A stretch of DNA of 13,338 bases from NCBI GenBank assembly GCA_016795255.1, contig JAEUIB010000743.1, forward strand, positions 1 to 13,338, in the 5' to 3' direction. Below the pieces are notes generated by a model. The model was not told where the DNA came from, did not search any database, and was given only the letters and a program-made list of their open reading frames with translations. The position numbers and the translations under genes are program-made. Source of the stretch: Planctomycetota bacterium. Its GTDB lineage: Bacteria; Planctomycetota; B15-G4; JADJEK01. Below are positions 1 through 6,205 of this stretch, in pieces (the first letter of the stretch is position 1; every line of letters starts with the position of its first letter).

Positions 1-548
1 TCGGATCGGGCGAACTCCACGTCGGCGCGGATGCGCTCGAAGTCGGCCGCGATCCGTTCACGCTCGACGAACGGATCGGCGAGCAGGCGCGGCACCTGCT
101 CCAGCGCGACCTCGTACTGGCGCTGTCGCTTCGCGGGCCCGCCGAGACCGTCGGCGTCGACCGCGCTCGTGATCGCGCTCAGCGTCAGTTCGATCGCGAG
201 GGCGGCGTCGCTCGTGAAGGTCTGGAAGTCGCCGCAGCGCGCCGCGGCGAGCAAGAGATCCCGATGCTGGAGCGCGGCGTCCGGATGCAGCAGCGTGAAC
301 ACGCTGAGGATGCCGTCGGTGTCGACGTGGTTGTTGGTGACGACGTCGTGGCCCGCCAGATACGTCGCCCGCTGCTGCGGCGGCAGCGCGGCGAGCCGCA
401 GCAGGATCCCGGTCGACAGGTCGTCGCGCAGCTCCGGCGGCGTCCGATGGCCCGGCCAGTGGCTGAAGTTCGGGCCGAGCGGCGTGACGCCGTCGACGGA
501 GATCACCGGAGTCGACTCGAGGCCAGGATCGAAGAAGCGAAACCGCAT
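1..548 (-). CDS. Uncharacterised protein, DUF6687-like, N-terminal part (runs off the left edge)
   Basis: An open frame reads leftward from an ATG whose complement is at 546-548 and runs off the window without a stop, giving about 182 residues of the N-terminal side. The beginning reads like a real protein: MRFRFFDPGLES, then NFSHWPGHRTPPELRDD near residues 28-43, TNNHVDTDGILSVF at 71-84 and CGDFQTF at 105-111. From memory, this arrangement (SHWPG, then NNHxDxDGxxSVF, then GDFxTF) resembles the uncharacterised DUF6687 family; I cannot search to confirm. The HVDTDG stretch also looks like the first aspartate motif of DHH phosphoesterases, but no DHH motif appears in the visible part. No membrane segment or signal peptide is seen. 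There is no Shine-Dalgarno sequence before the ATG, and a TATACAAT box ends only seven bases upstream, so the message may be leaderless. The gene is divergent from folP. Function unknown. Confidence 0.72.
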   Translation of the reverse strand, partial: MRFRFFDPGLESTPVISVDGVTPLGPNFSHWPGHRTPPELRDDLSTGILLRLAALPPQQRATYLAGHDVVTNNHVDTDGILSVFTLLHPDAALQHRDLLLAAARCGDFQTFTSDAALAIELTLSAITSAVDADGLGGPAKRQRQYEVALEQVPRLLADPFVERERIAADFERIRADVEFARS

Positions 549-556
549 GGCGCGGA

Positions 557-565
557 TTGTATAAG
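557..565. promoter_or_regulatory. Possible bidirectional promoter core (overlapping -10 elements)
   Basis: This is an AT-rich island in otherwise GC-rich DNA, inside the 122-base gap between the divergent DUF6687-like gene and folP. The plus strand reads TTGTATAAG, giving TATAAG at 560-565. The minus strand reads TTATACAAT, giving TATACA at 563-558. The two hexamers nearly coincide because the sequence is close to palindromic. I find no good -35 hexamer at a 17-base spacing in either direction. For the minus strand, the expected start site falls at or next to the ATG at 548. For the plus strand it would leave a leader of about 100 bases before folP. The rest of the gap (566-670) holds nothing else that I recognise. 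Confidence 0.4.
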
Positions 566-670
566 GGGCCGCACGGGTGGCCGGGGGGCGCGATCCCAGG
601 ACGTCGGTCCCCCGGCATCGATCCCGCGTATCCGAAGCGACCCTCGACCACGCCTGGACCTCCGTCGAAC

Positions 671-1897
671 GTGAACGTGAACGCGCACGAAGCCGAAGTC
701 CTCCACAACCCGCGCGTGATCGCGGGCACGTTCCGCGGCTTCGAGGGCTTCCGGCGCATCCGGTCGCCGCTGGTCGATCCGCTGCGCGCGCTGCTGCCGG
801 TCGCCGTCGAATGCGTCGCCGTGTCGGCCGAGATGCGAGGTCCGCTCGCGCAGTGGCTCCGCGGCCGCGGCGTCTACGTCGACGAACGGGACGCGGCGCG
901 CGGCATCGTGCGCCTCGCGGCCGCGCTCGATCGGTTCGAGACGCTGGAGCGCATCGACGACATCGCCCCGCCGGCCGTGCCGCTGCCCGAACCGATCCAC
1001 GCGCTCGTGACCGCGATCGGTCGCTGCGTGCGAGCGCGGTTCACCGACCGCTTCGCGTTGCCGTGGCGGGGTGGGGTCCTCGAGCTCGGCGGCCGGCCGA
1101 AGATCATGGGCATCGTCAACGTCACGCCGGATTCGTTCTCCGACGGCGGTGCGTTCCACGATCCCGACAAGGCGATCGAGCACGCGCTCGAACTCGAACT
1201 CGCCGGCGCGGACCTGATCGACGTCGGCGCCGAGTCGACGCGGCCCGGCGCCGTGCCGGTCCAGCCCGACGAGGAAGTCCGCCGCCTGGGCCCGGTCGTC
1301 AAGGCGTTGGTCCAGCGGCTGAAGATCCCGCTGTCGATCGACACGATGAAGGCGAGCGTCGCCGACGCGATGATCGAGCTCGGCGCGTCGATGGTGAACG
1401 ACGTCTCGGGGCTCGAGAGCGACCCGGCGATGGCCGACGTGGTCGCGCGTCGCAGGGTCCTCGTCGTTCTCAATCACATGCGAGGAACGCCCCGCACGAT
1501 GCAGCAGGCGCCCCGCTACGATGACGTCGTCGCGGACGTGGTGAGCGACCTTCGTGCGCGGATGGATCGAGCGCGACGTGCCGGCATCGCCGACGAGCGG
1601 ATCGTGCTCGATCCGGGCATCGGGTTCGGCAAGCGCGCGGAGGACAATCTCGAGCTCCTCGCACGCGTCGGCGAACTGAAGTCGCTCGGCAGGCCGCTGC
1701 TGGTCGGTTGCTCGCGCAAGTCGTTCCTCGGTCGGGTCACGGGCAAGCCGACCGACCGGCGCGGAGCGGCGACGGCGGCGACGACGGCGCTCGCGCACGA
1801 GCGCGGCGTCCACATCGTGCGCGTGCACGACGTGAACGACGCGGTCGACGTGGTGAAGGTGTTGGACGCGATCGATGATCCCATTCGGCTGGCGTGA
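671..1897 (+). CDS. folP: Dihydropteroate synthase with N-terminal extension
   Basis: This cytoplasmic folate enzyme condenses the pterin pyrophosphate with p-aminobenzoate to give dihydropteroate. The TIM-barrel core is clear. Counting from the GTG at 671 (408 residues), it shows MGIVNVTPDSFSDGG (146-160), GAESTRPG (186-193), DTMKA (224-228), NDVSG (243-247), DPGIGFGK (314-321), SRKSF (348-352) and VHD (385-387), so all usual substrate-binding loops are present. Usual bacterial FolP is about 270-280 residues; here about 135 residues precede the core. The extension contains no motif I can name. The start is uncertain: GTG at 671 or 677 is plausible, with a weak GGA near 657 and no strong ribosome-binding site. 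The open frame reaches back to a TTG at 557, which overlaps the putative promoter and is unlikely. It is first in the operon, and its last 23 bases overlap cdaA, implying translational coupling. The family is certain; the start is not. Confidence 0.93.
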   Translation: MNVNAHEAEVLHNPRVIAGTFRGFEGFRRIRSPLVDPLRALLPVAVECVAVSAEMRGPLAQWLRGRGVYVDERDAARGIVRLAAALDRFETLERIDDIAPPAVPLPEPIHALVTAIGRCVRARFTDRFALPWRGGVLELGGRPKIMGIVNVTPDSFSDGGAFHDPDKAIEHALELELAGADLIDVGAESTRPGAVPVQPDEEVRRLGPVVKALVQRLKIPLSIDTMKASVADAMIELGASMVNDVSGLESDPAMADVVARRRVLVVLNHMRGTPRTMQQAPRYDDVVADVVSDLRARMDRARRAGIADERIVLDPGIGFGKRAEDNLELLARVGELKSLGRPLLVGCSRKSFLGRVTGKPTDRRGAATAATTALAHERGVHIVRVHDVNDAVDVVKVLDAIDDPIRLA

Positions 1898-2963
1898 CGC
1901 GTTCGAGGTCCTGATCTTCTGGATCGGGATCTACGCGCTCATGCGCTTCCTGAAGGGCACGCGCGGCCTCGGCATCCTCAAGGGCGCGACGCTGTTCATC
2001 CTCAGCCTCTACCTGCTCAGCAAGTGGATCGAGTGGCAGTTCTCGGTCCAACTGTCGCGCCTGAACTTCCTGATCGAGCACTTGGTCACCGTCGCGATCA
2101 TGGCGTTCATCATCATCTTCCAGCCGGAAGTGCGTCGCGGCCTGACGCGCCTCGGCGAGAAGCCGTTCGCGTGGATCGGATCGCGCGAAGCGACGCAGAG
2201 CATCACGCCGATCGCCGAAGCCGCGGGGCGCATGTCGCGCCGGCGCATCGGCGCGCTGATCGTGCTCGAGCGCACGACCGGACTCGGACAGATCGTCGAG
2301 CGCGGTTCGCTGCTGAACGCCGAGGTCACACAGGACCTGCTCGAGTCGATCTTCTATCCCAACTCGCCGCTGCACGACGGCGCCGCCGTCATCCGCGGCG
2401 ACCGCGTCGTCGCCGCTCGGTGCACGCTGCCGCTGTCCGACAACCCCGACCTGCCGACCGAGTTCGGCACGCGCCATCGAGCCGCGATCGGTCTGACCGA
2501 AGAGACCGACGCGATCGTCGTCGTCGTGTCGGAGCAGAGCGGCCGGATCTCGGTCGTCCATCGGGGTGCGATTCGCGCGCAGCGCGACGCGCGTGACCTC
2601 GAAGCGACGCTGACGACGCTGCTGTCCGGCGGCGAGCTGCAGTCCGCGACGAGCGATCGCTCCGGCTCGTCCTCGGCGGTCCACGCCACGGGGAGCCGCG
2701 TGCGTCCCGATACGCAGACGGCGTACTTCGAGCGCGATCTGACGCAGACCCAGCCGATCCGCCCGTTGGCGCGCCCCGGTCGCGGCAGCGACCCGTCCCA
2801 TCCGGGCCGCGGCAGCGACCCGTCGAACGGGGGCCGCAGCGGTGATGCGTCGAACTCCGGCCGCGCCGGGGACGCGGCGAAGAAGGCGACCGGTTCGTTC
2901 GGCGTCGGAGGGTCCGTGCCGGCGCAGAACCGCGACGAGCCGAACCAGGAGGACATCCCGTGA
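1875..2963 (+). CDS. cdaA: Diadenylate cyclase CdaA (c-di-AMP synthase)
   Basis: CdaA joins two ATP molecules into cyclic di-AMP, a second messenger that controls potassium and osmolyte uptake and cell-wall homeostasis. The 362-residue protein begins with three hydrophobic helices (about 8-24, 34-52 and 66-83) that anchor it in the inner membrane. The DAC domain follows at about 90-250. Both catalytic signatures are intact: DGA at 168-170 (in SPLHDGAAV) and RHR at 200-202 (in GTRHRAAIGL). CdaA is usually about 270 residues. This one has an extra polar tail of roughly 100 residues (about 255-362), including four 9-residue GRxxDxSxx-type repeats, that looks disordered. The ATG at 1875 gives the full first helix; a weak GGA lies 8 bases upstream. 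The gene overlaps the end of folP by 23 bases, and its TGA overlaps the cdaR GTG. The cdaA-cdaR-glmM order is the classic c-di-AMP cluster, in which CdaR and GlmM are known to bind CdaA and modulate it. Confidence 0.96.
   Translation: MIPFGWRDAFEVLIFWIGIYALMRFLKGTRGLGILKGATLFILSLYLLSKWIEWQFSVQLSRLNFLIEHLVTVAIMAFIIIFQPEVRRGLTRLGEKPFAWIGSREATQSITPIAEAAGRMSRRRIGALIVLERTTGLGQIVERGSLLNAEVTQDLLESIFYPNSPLHDGAAVIRGDRVVAARCTLPLSDNPDLPTEFGTRHRAAIGLTEETDAIVVVVSEQSGRISVVHRGAIRAQRDARDLEATLTTLLSGGELQSATSDRSGSSSAVHATGSRVRPDTQTAYFERDLTQTQPIRPLARPGRGSDPSHPGRGSDPSNGGRSGDASNSGRAGDAAKKATGSFGVGGSVPAQNRDEPNQEDIP
2778..2885 (+). repeat. Four tandem 27-bp units coding a 9-residue repeat in the CdaA tail
   Basis: Codons 302-337 of cdaA fall into four consecutive 9-residue units: GRGSDPSHP, GRGSDPSNG, GRSGDASNS and GRAGDAAKK. 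The first two units are nearly identical in DNA and the later ones have diverged, so this looks like an in-frame tandem duplication that has aged. The consensus is GRxxDxSxx. It is rich in Gly, Ser, Asp and Arg, with no hydrophobic residues, so a flexible linker or interaction tail is likelier than a folded domain. Confidence 0.85.
2947..2952 (+). promoter_or_regulatory. Ribosome-binding site deciding the cdaR GTG start
   Basis: A consensus AGGAGG lies inside the last codons of cdaA, seven bases before the GTG at 2960. It is the best Shine-Dalgarno sequence in the operon and fixes the start of cdaR at the four-base GTGA overlap with the cdaA stop. It suggests CdaR is translated efficiently and not only by coupling. 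Confidence 0.8.
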
Positions 2964-4078
2964 GCGGGCCGGTGTCCGGGATCCCCGGCTTCGCCGTCGG
3001 GTTGTGGCGCGACAAGGGCCGCGCTCTGACCGCGTTGGTGTCGGCGTTCGTGCTCTGGTTCCTGCTCGGCGGCCAAGTCGAGCGCACCGAGAAGGTGTTC
3101 ATGGTGGTGCGCGTCCTCGCGCAATCGGACACCACGACGGTCGCCGACGGTCTGACCGTGCGCATCCCCGACCGTTACGCCGTCGAGGACTTCGAACCCA
3201 AATCGATCGATCTCGAGCTGAAGGGCACGAACGAGGATCTGAGCCGCGTCGACGGCGGATTGTCCGGCGTCTACATGGCGCCCGACGACCTGCTCGGGAC
3301 GGAATCGCGCCGCGAGGTCACGCTGGACGTCGCGCGCGACGTCAAGTTCGCGCGCTTGAAGGCGCTGCCGAACATCTCGATCGAGGGGCGCCCGTTCGTC
3401 CAACTCCGCGTGACGAAGCGCGAGCGCGTCGACGTGGCGCTGACGCGCGACAACCTCTCGTTCAAGCCCGCCTCGCTCGGCGCCGGCGTGAAGGTCGAGT
3501 TCTTCCCGTCGATCCTGCCGGTGTCCGGGCCCGAGGCCGACATCGCTCGCATCCGCGAGGATCCGCGCCGGCTGAAGATCGGCCCGGAGATCGACGAGCG
3601 CTTGCTGCAATCGTTCACCGCCGACGCGCAGACGCTGCCGAGCAACAGCGTCGGCGTGATCGATGCCGCGGGTGACCTGCATCGTCCGCCGCTGTTGCGC
3701 GTCAACGATGGCGACCCGGTCCGTGTGCAGTTGAAGCGCGAGCGAGCGTTCCGCGAGGTGTCGTTCAAGGACGTGCGCGTGTTCGGGTTCATCCCGCCGG
3801 GCCTCGCGCGCGAAGGCGTCGATCCCGAGCGCGCGGTGAGCCTGACTCCCGAGTCGGTCGACCTGTCGCTGCGCGTGCCCGACGAGTGGTTCAAGTCCGG
3901 CGACAACGCGGCGCTGCGCAAGGGCCTGTTCGTGTTCGTCAACGTCGCCGACATGCAGCAGAACATGGCGGGGCAGAAGCTCCGCGTGCGCCTCGACGGT
4001 CTGCCGAAGGGCGCCGAGTACACGATCGATCCGCCGGAGATCGACGTCGTTTGGAACATCCCCGGAGGCGGCGGCTGA
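2960..4078 (+). CDS. cdaR: YbbR-domain protein CdaR, membrane regulator of CdaA
   Basis: The 372-residue protein starts with a short cytoplasmic segment (GLWRDKGRA) and one transmembrane helix at about 20-36, followed by a long soluble region on the outer face of the inner membrane. This is the usual CdaR (YbbR) architecture. The rest is beta-rich with recurring strand and turn patterns, such as VDLELKG-type and LRVRLDGLPKGAEYTIDPPEIDV near the C-terminus, which fits several tandem YbbR domains. There are no catalytic residues. In Firmicutes CdaR binds CdaA through the membrane and alters c-di-AMP synthesis. Here that role is inferred mainly from position: it overlaps cdaA by four bases (GTGA) and precedes glmM. 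YbbR sequences are poorly conserved, so the call relies on topology, length and context together. The start is a GTG supported by AGGAGG at 2947-2952. Confidence 0.88.
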   Translation: MSGPVSGIPGFAVGLWRDKGRALTALVSAFVLWFLLGGQVERTEKVFMVVRVLAQSDTTTVADGLTVRIPDRYAVEDFEPKSIDLELKGTNEDLSRVDGGLSGVYMAPDDLLGTESRREVTLDVARDVKFARLKALPNISIEGRPFVQLRVTKRERVDVALTRDNLSFKPASLGAGVKVEFFPSILPVSGPEADIARIREDPRRLKIGPEIDERLLQSFTADAQTLPSNSVGVIDAAGDLHRPPLLRVNDGDPVRVQLKRERAFREVSFKDVRVFGFIPPGLAREGVDPERAVSLTPESVDLSLRVPDEWFKSGDNAALRKGLFVFVNVADMQQNMAGQKLRVRLDGLPKGAEYTIDPPEIDVVWNIPGGGG

Positions 4079-4127
4079 CCCTCCAGGGTCGCGCCACCGC
4101 CGTCGCAACGAGGACTCGACACCGACG

Positions 4128-5489
4128 ATGGACAAGCCGCGCTACTTCGGCACCGACGGGATTCGCGACGTCGCGAACCGCGGAATGCTCACGCCCGAAC
4201 GCGTCCTCGCGCTCGGGCGCGGTCTCGGCGCGCTCGCGCGCGAATCGACCGGTTCGGTCGCGATCGCGATGGATCCGCGTCGGTCGTCGGCGCTCCTCCG
4301 CGCTGCTCTGAGCGCAGGCATCGCGTCGGAAGGCGCGAACGTGCTCGACCTCGGCGTGTTGCCGACGCCGGCGCTGGCGGTGCTGCTGCGGCCGATGCGG
4401 GCCGCGTTCGGCGCGATGGTGTCGGCGTCGCACAATCCCGCCGAGGACAACGGCATCAAGGTGCTGAACGCCGACGGCTCGAAGGTGACCGAGGCCGACG
4501 AGCTGCGCCTCGAGGCGTCGATCGACGGCAAGGCCGCGGCCGGCGCGCCCCGCACCGGAGCCGACGTCGGTGGCGTCGAGCCGTGCGAGGACGCGGTCGG
4601 GCTCTACGAGGGGCAGTTGCTCGCTCGGTTCCCGGGACTCTCGTTGCGCGGGCTCAAGGTCGTCGTCGACGCGGCCAACGGCGCGACGGCGGTCGTCGCG
4701 CCGCAGTTGCTGCATCGGCTCGGCGCCGACGTCGTTCCGCTGCATGCGAATCCCGACGGCCTCAACATCAACGACGGCTGCGGCGCGGTCCATCCGGAGA
4801 GCATGGCGGCCGCCGTCGTCCAGCATCGAGCGCACGTCGGCGTCGCGTTCGACGGCGACGGCGATCGGGCGATCTTCTGCTCGCACGACGGCGTGGTCCG
4901 CGACGGCGACTCGGTGCTGTACGCGTGCGGCCTCGACCGGCACGCGCGCGGCCGACTGCCCGGCGCGACGATCGTCGGCACCGTCATGAGCAACTTCGGG
5001 CTCGAACTCGCGCTGAAGGACGCGGGCATCACGCTCGCACGCACGCCCGTCGGCGATCGCCACGTCGCGGCGTTGCTGCGCGAGCGCGAGTACGCGCTCG
5101 GCGGCGAGCCGTCCGGCCACGTGATCTTCGGCGCGGAGCACGGCTTCGTCGGCGACGGCCTCGTCTGCGCGCTGTCGGTGTTCGAACTGATGACGCGCAC
5201 CGGCAAGTCGCTGGCGCAGCTCGTCGCCGGCCTGAAACCCGTGCCGCAGGTGCTGCTCAACCTGCGCGTGCGCGAGAAGCCGCCGGTCGATCGGCTGCCG
5301 ACGGTCGTCGCGTCGATGGCCGCGGCCGAGCGCTCGCTGGCCGGCGCCGGCCGCGTCCTCGTGCGCTACTCGGGCACCGAGAACCTGCTGCGAGTCATGG
5401 TCGAAGGCCGGGACGCGGCCGTCGTCGATGCCGCCGCGAAGTCGATCTTCGCGGCCGCCGACGCGGCGATCGGAACTCAGAGCTCGTGA
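4128..5489 (+). CDS. glmM: Phosphoglucosamine mutase GlmM
   Basis: GlmM interconverts glucosamine-6-phosphate and glucosamine-1-phosphate, the step that feeds UDP-GlcNAc synthesis for peptidoglycan and lipopolysaccharide. The 453-residue length is normal. All four alpha-phosphohexomutase signatures are intact: the phosphoserine loop SASHNP (99-104, catalytic Ser101), the metal loop DGDGDR (242-247), the sugar loop GEPSGH (326-331) and the phosphate loop RYSGTENLLR (413-422). The opening RYFGTDGIRD is typical of GlmM and argues against PgcA or ManB. A GAGGA at 4110-4114 lies 13 bases before the ATG, rather far. The 49-base gap after cdaR (4079-4127) is the largest within the operon and shows no obvious terminator. 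GlmM is also known to inhibit CdaA by direct contact in other bacteria, which fits its place here. Its TGA shares one base with the tsaB ATG (TGATG). Confidence 0.97.
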   Translation: MDKPRYFGTDGIRDVANRGMLTPERVLALGRGLGALARESTGSVAIAMDPRRSSALLRAALSAGIASEGANVLDLGVLPTPALAVLLRPMRAAFGAMVSASHNPAEDNGIKVLNADGSKVTEADELRLEASIDGKAAAGAPRTGADVGGVEPCEDAVGLYEGQLLARFPGLSLRGLKVVVDAANGATAVVAPQLLHRLGADVVPLHANPDGLNINDGCGAVHPESMAAAVVQHRAHVGVAFDGDGDRAIFCSHDGVVRDGDSVLYACGLDRHARGRLPGATIVGTVMSNFGLELALKDAGITLARTPVGDRHVAALLREREYALGGEPSGHVIFGAEHGFVGDGLVCALSVFELMTRTGKSLAQLVAGLKPVPQVLLNLRVREKPPVDRLPTVVASMAAAERSLAGAGRVLVRYSGTENLLRVMVEGRDAAVVDAAAKSIFAAADAAIGTQSS

Positions 5490-6205
5490 TGCACGTCCTC
5501 GCGCTCGAGACTTCGCATCCCGTCGGATCGGTCGTGCTGCGTCGTGCCGACGGCGCGATCGCGCGCGCCACGTTGTCCGAACGCGGCGGCCAGGCGCGAG
5601 CGCTGACGCCGGCGATCGGTCGTCTGCTCGGGGAGCTCGGCCTGACGCCGCGCGACCTCGGACTGGTCGTCGTCGGCCTCGGACCGGGCGGGTACACCGG
5701 CCTCCGGCTCGGTCTGGCGACGGCGAAGACCCTCGCGGTCGTGCTGCGCATCCCGATCCTCGGCGTGACGTCGACGGCCGTGCTCGCGGCCTCCCCCGGA
5801 GTCCCCGCCGGTCCGGTCCTCGCCAGCGTCGAGGCCACGCAGGACTTCGTCTACGGCCAGTCGTTCGACAAGCGCCCGGATGGGACGCTCGTCGCGGGCG
5901 GCGACCCGTTCATCGAACCGGCGGAGGTCGCGGCCGGCCGCGTCGCCCCGGGCACTGCGGTGGTCGGCTCCGGGGCGCGGCTGCTCGCGGCTCGCGGCGT
6001 GGTCGTCGCGCCCGGTTCCGAAGAGTTGATGCCACGAGCCGACGAGCTCCTTACCCTGGGCCTGTCGCGCCACGCGCGCGGCGAGGTGGACGACGAACGC
6101 GCGCTGCTGCCGTTGTATCTGCGCCCCTCCGAGGCCGAACGCCTCTGGGAGCGCCGGCAGGCGGCCGCGGCCGCGAACGACATCGGGAGGGTTGACGGCG
6201 CATGA
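5489..6205 (+). CDS. tsaB: tRNA threonylcarbamoyladenosine biosynthesis protein TsaB
   Basis: TsaB (YeaZ) is the non-catalytic scaffold that pairs with TsaD, with TsaE, to put threonylcarbamoyl on A37 of ANN-decoding tRNAs. The 238-residue protein has the ASKHA-type opening (VLALETSHPVGSV), the hallmark GLGPGGYTGLRLGLATAK at 63-80, and a C-terminal LYLRPSEAE typical of the family. The usual GPGSFTG is GPGGYTG here, a mild variation. The start is the ATG overlapping the glmM stop (TGATG); earlier in-frame codons belong to a frame antiphase to glmM and can be dismissed. The ORF ends with an ATGA overlap with alr. The partner genes tsaD and tsaE, and rimI, are not in the window, so they must lie elsewhere. 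It ends with an Ala-rich stretch (RRQAAAAAND) that is slightly longer than usual. Confidence 0.93.
   Translation: MHVLALETSHPVGSVVLRRADGAIARATLSERGGQARALTPAIGRLLGELGLTPRDLGLVVVGLGPGGYTGLRLGLATAKTLAVVLRIPILGVTSTAVLAASPGVPAGPVLASVEATQDFVYGQSFDKRPDGTLVAGGDPFIEPAEVAAGRVAPGTAVVGSGARLLAARGVVVAPGSEELMPRADELLTLGLSRHARGEVDDERALLPLYLRPSEAERLWERRQAAAAANDIGRVDGA
6186..6190 (+). promoter_or_regulatory. Ribosome-binding site of alr
   Basis: GGAGG (within GGGAGGG) lies inside the 3' end of tsaB, 11 bases before the ATG at 6202. Together with the ATGA stop-start overlap it fixes the alr start, which also places the WADIDLDAISHN opening at the normal distance from the N-terminus. Confidence 0.65.

Noticed and set aside
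557..670. TTG at 557 as the start of folP
   Set aside because: It would put the first codons inside the putative promoter island and add Gly/Pro-rich low-complexity sequence. A GTG near 671 or 677 gives a normal-looking protein.
2354..4135. A 593-residue minus-strand open frame opposite cdaA and cdaR
   Set aside because: It has no domain motif, an Arg/Asp/Val-rich composition, and lies opposite genes with intact catalytic motifs or clear topology. It is a mirror of the plus-strand codon bias.
4583..5488. A tsaB start far upstream of 5489 (the open frame extends back to 4583)
   Set aside because: The upstream part is Arg/Ala-rich shadow of glmM. The ATG at 5489 gives the normal TsaB N-terminus and sits exactly at the glmM stop.
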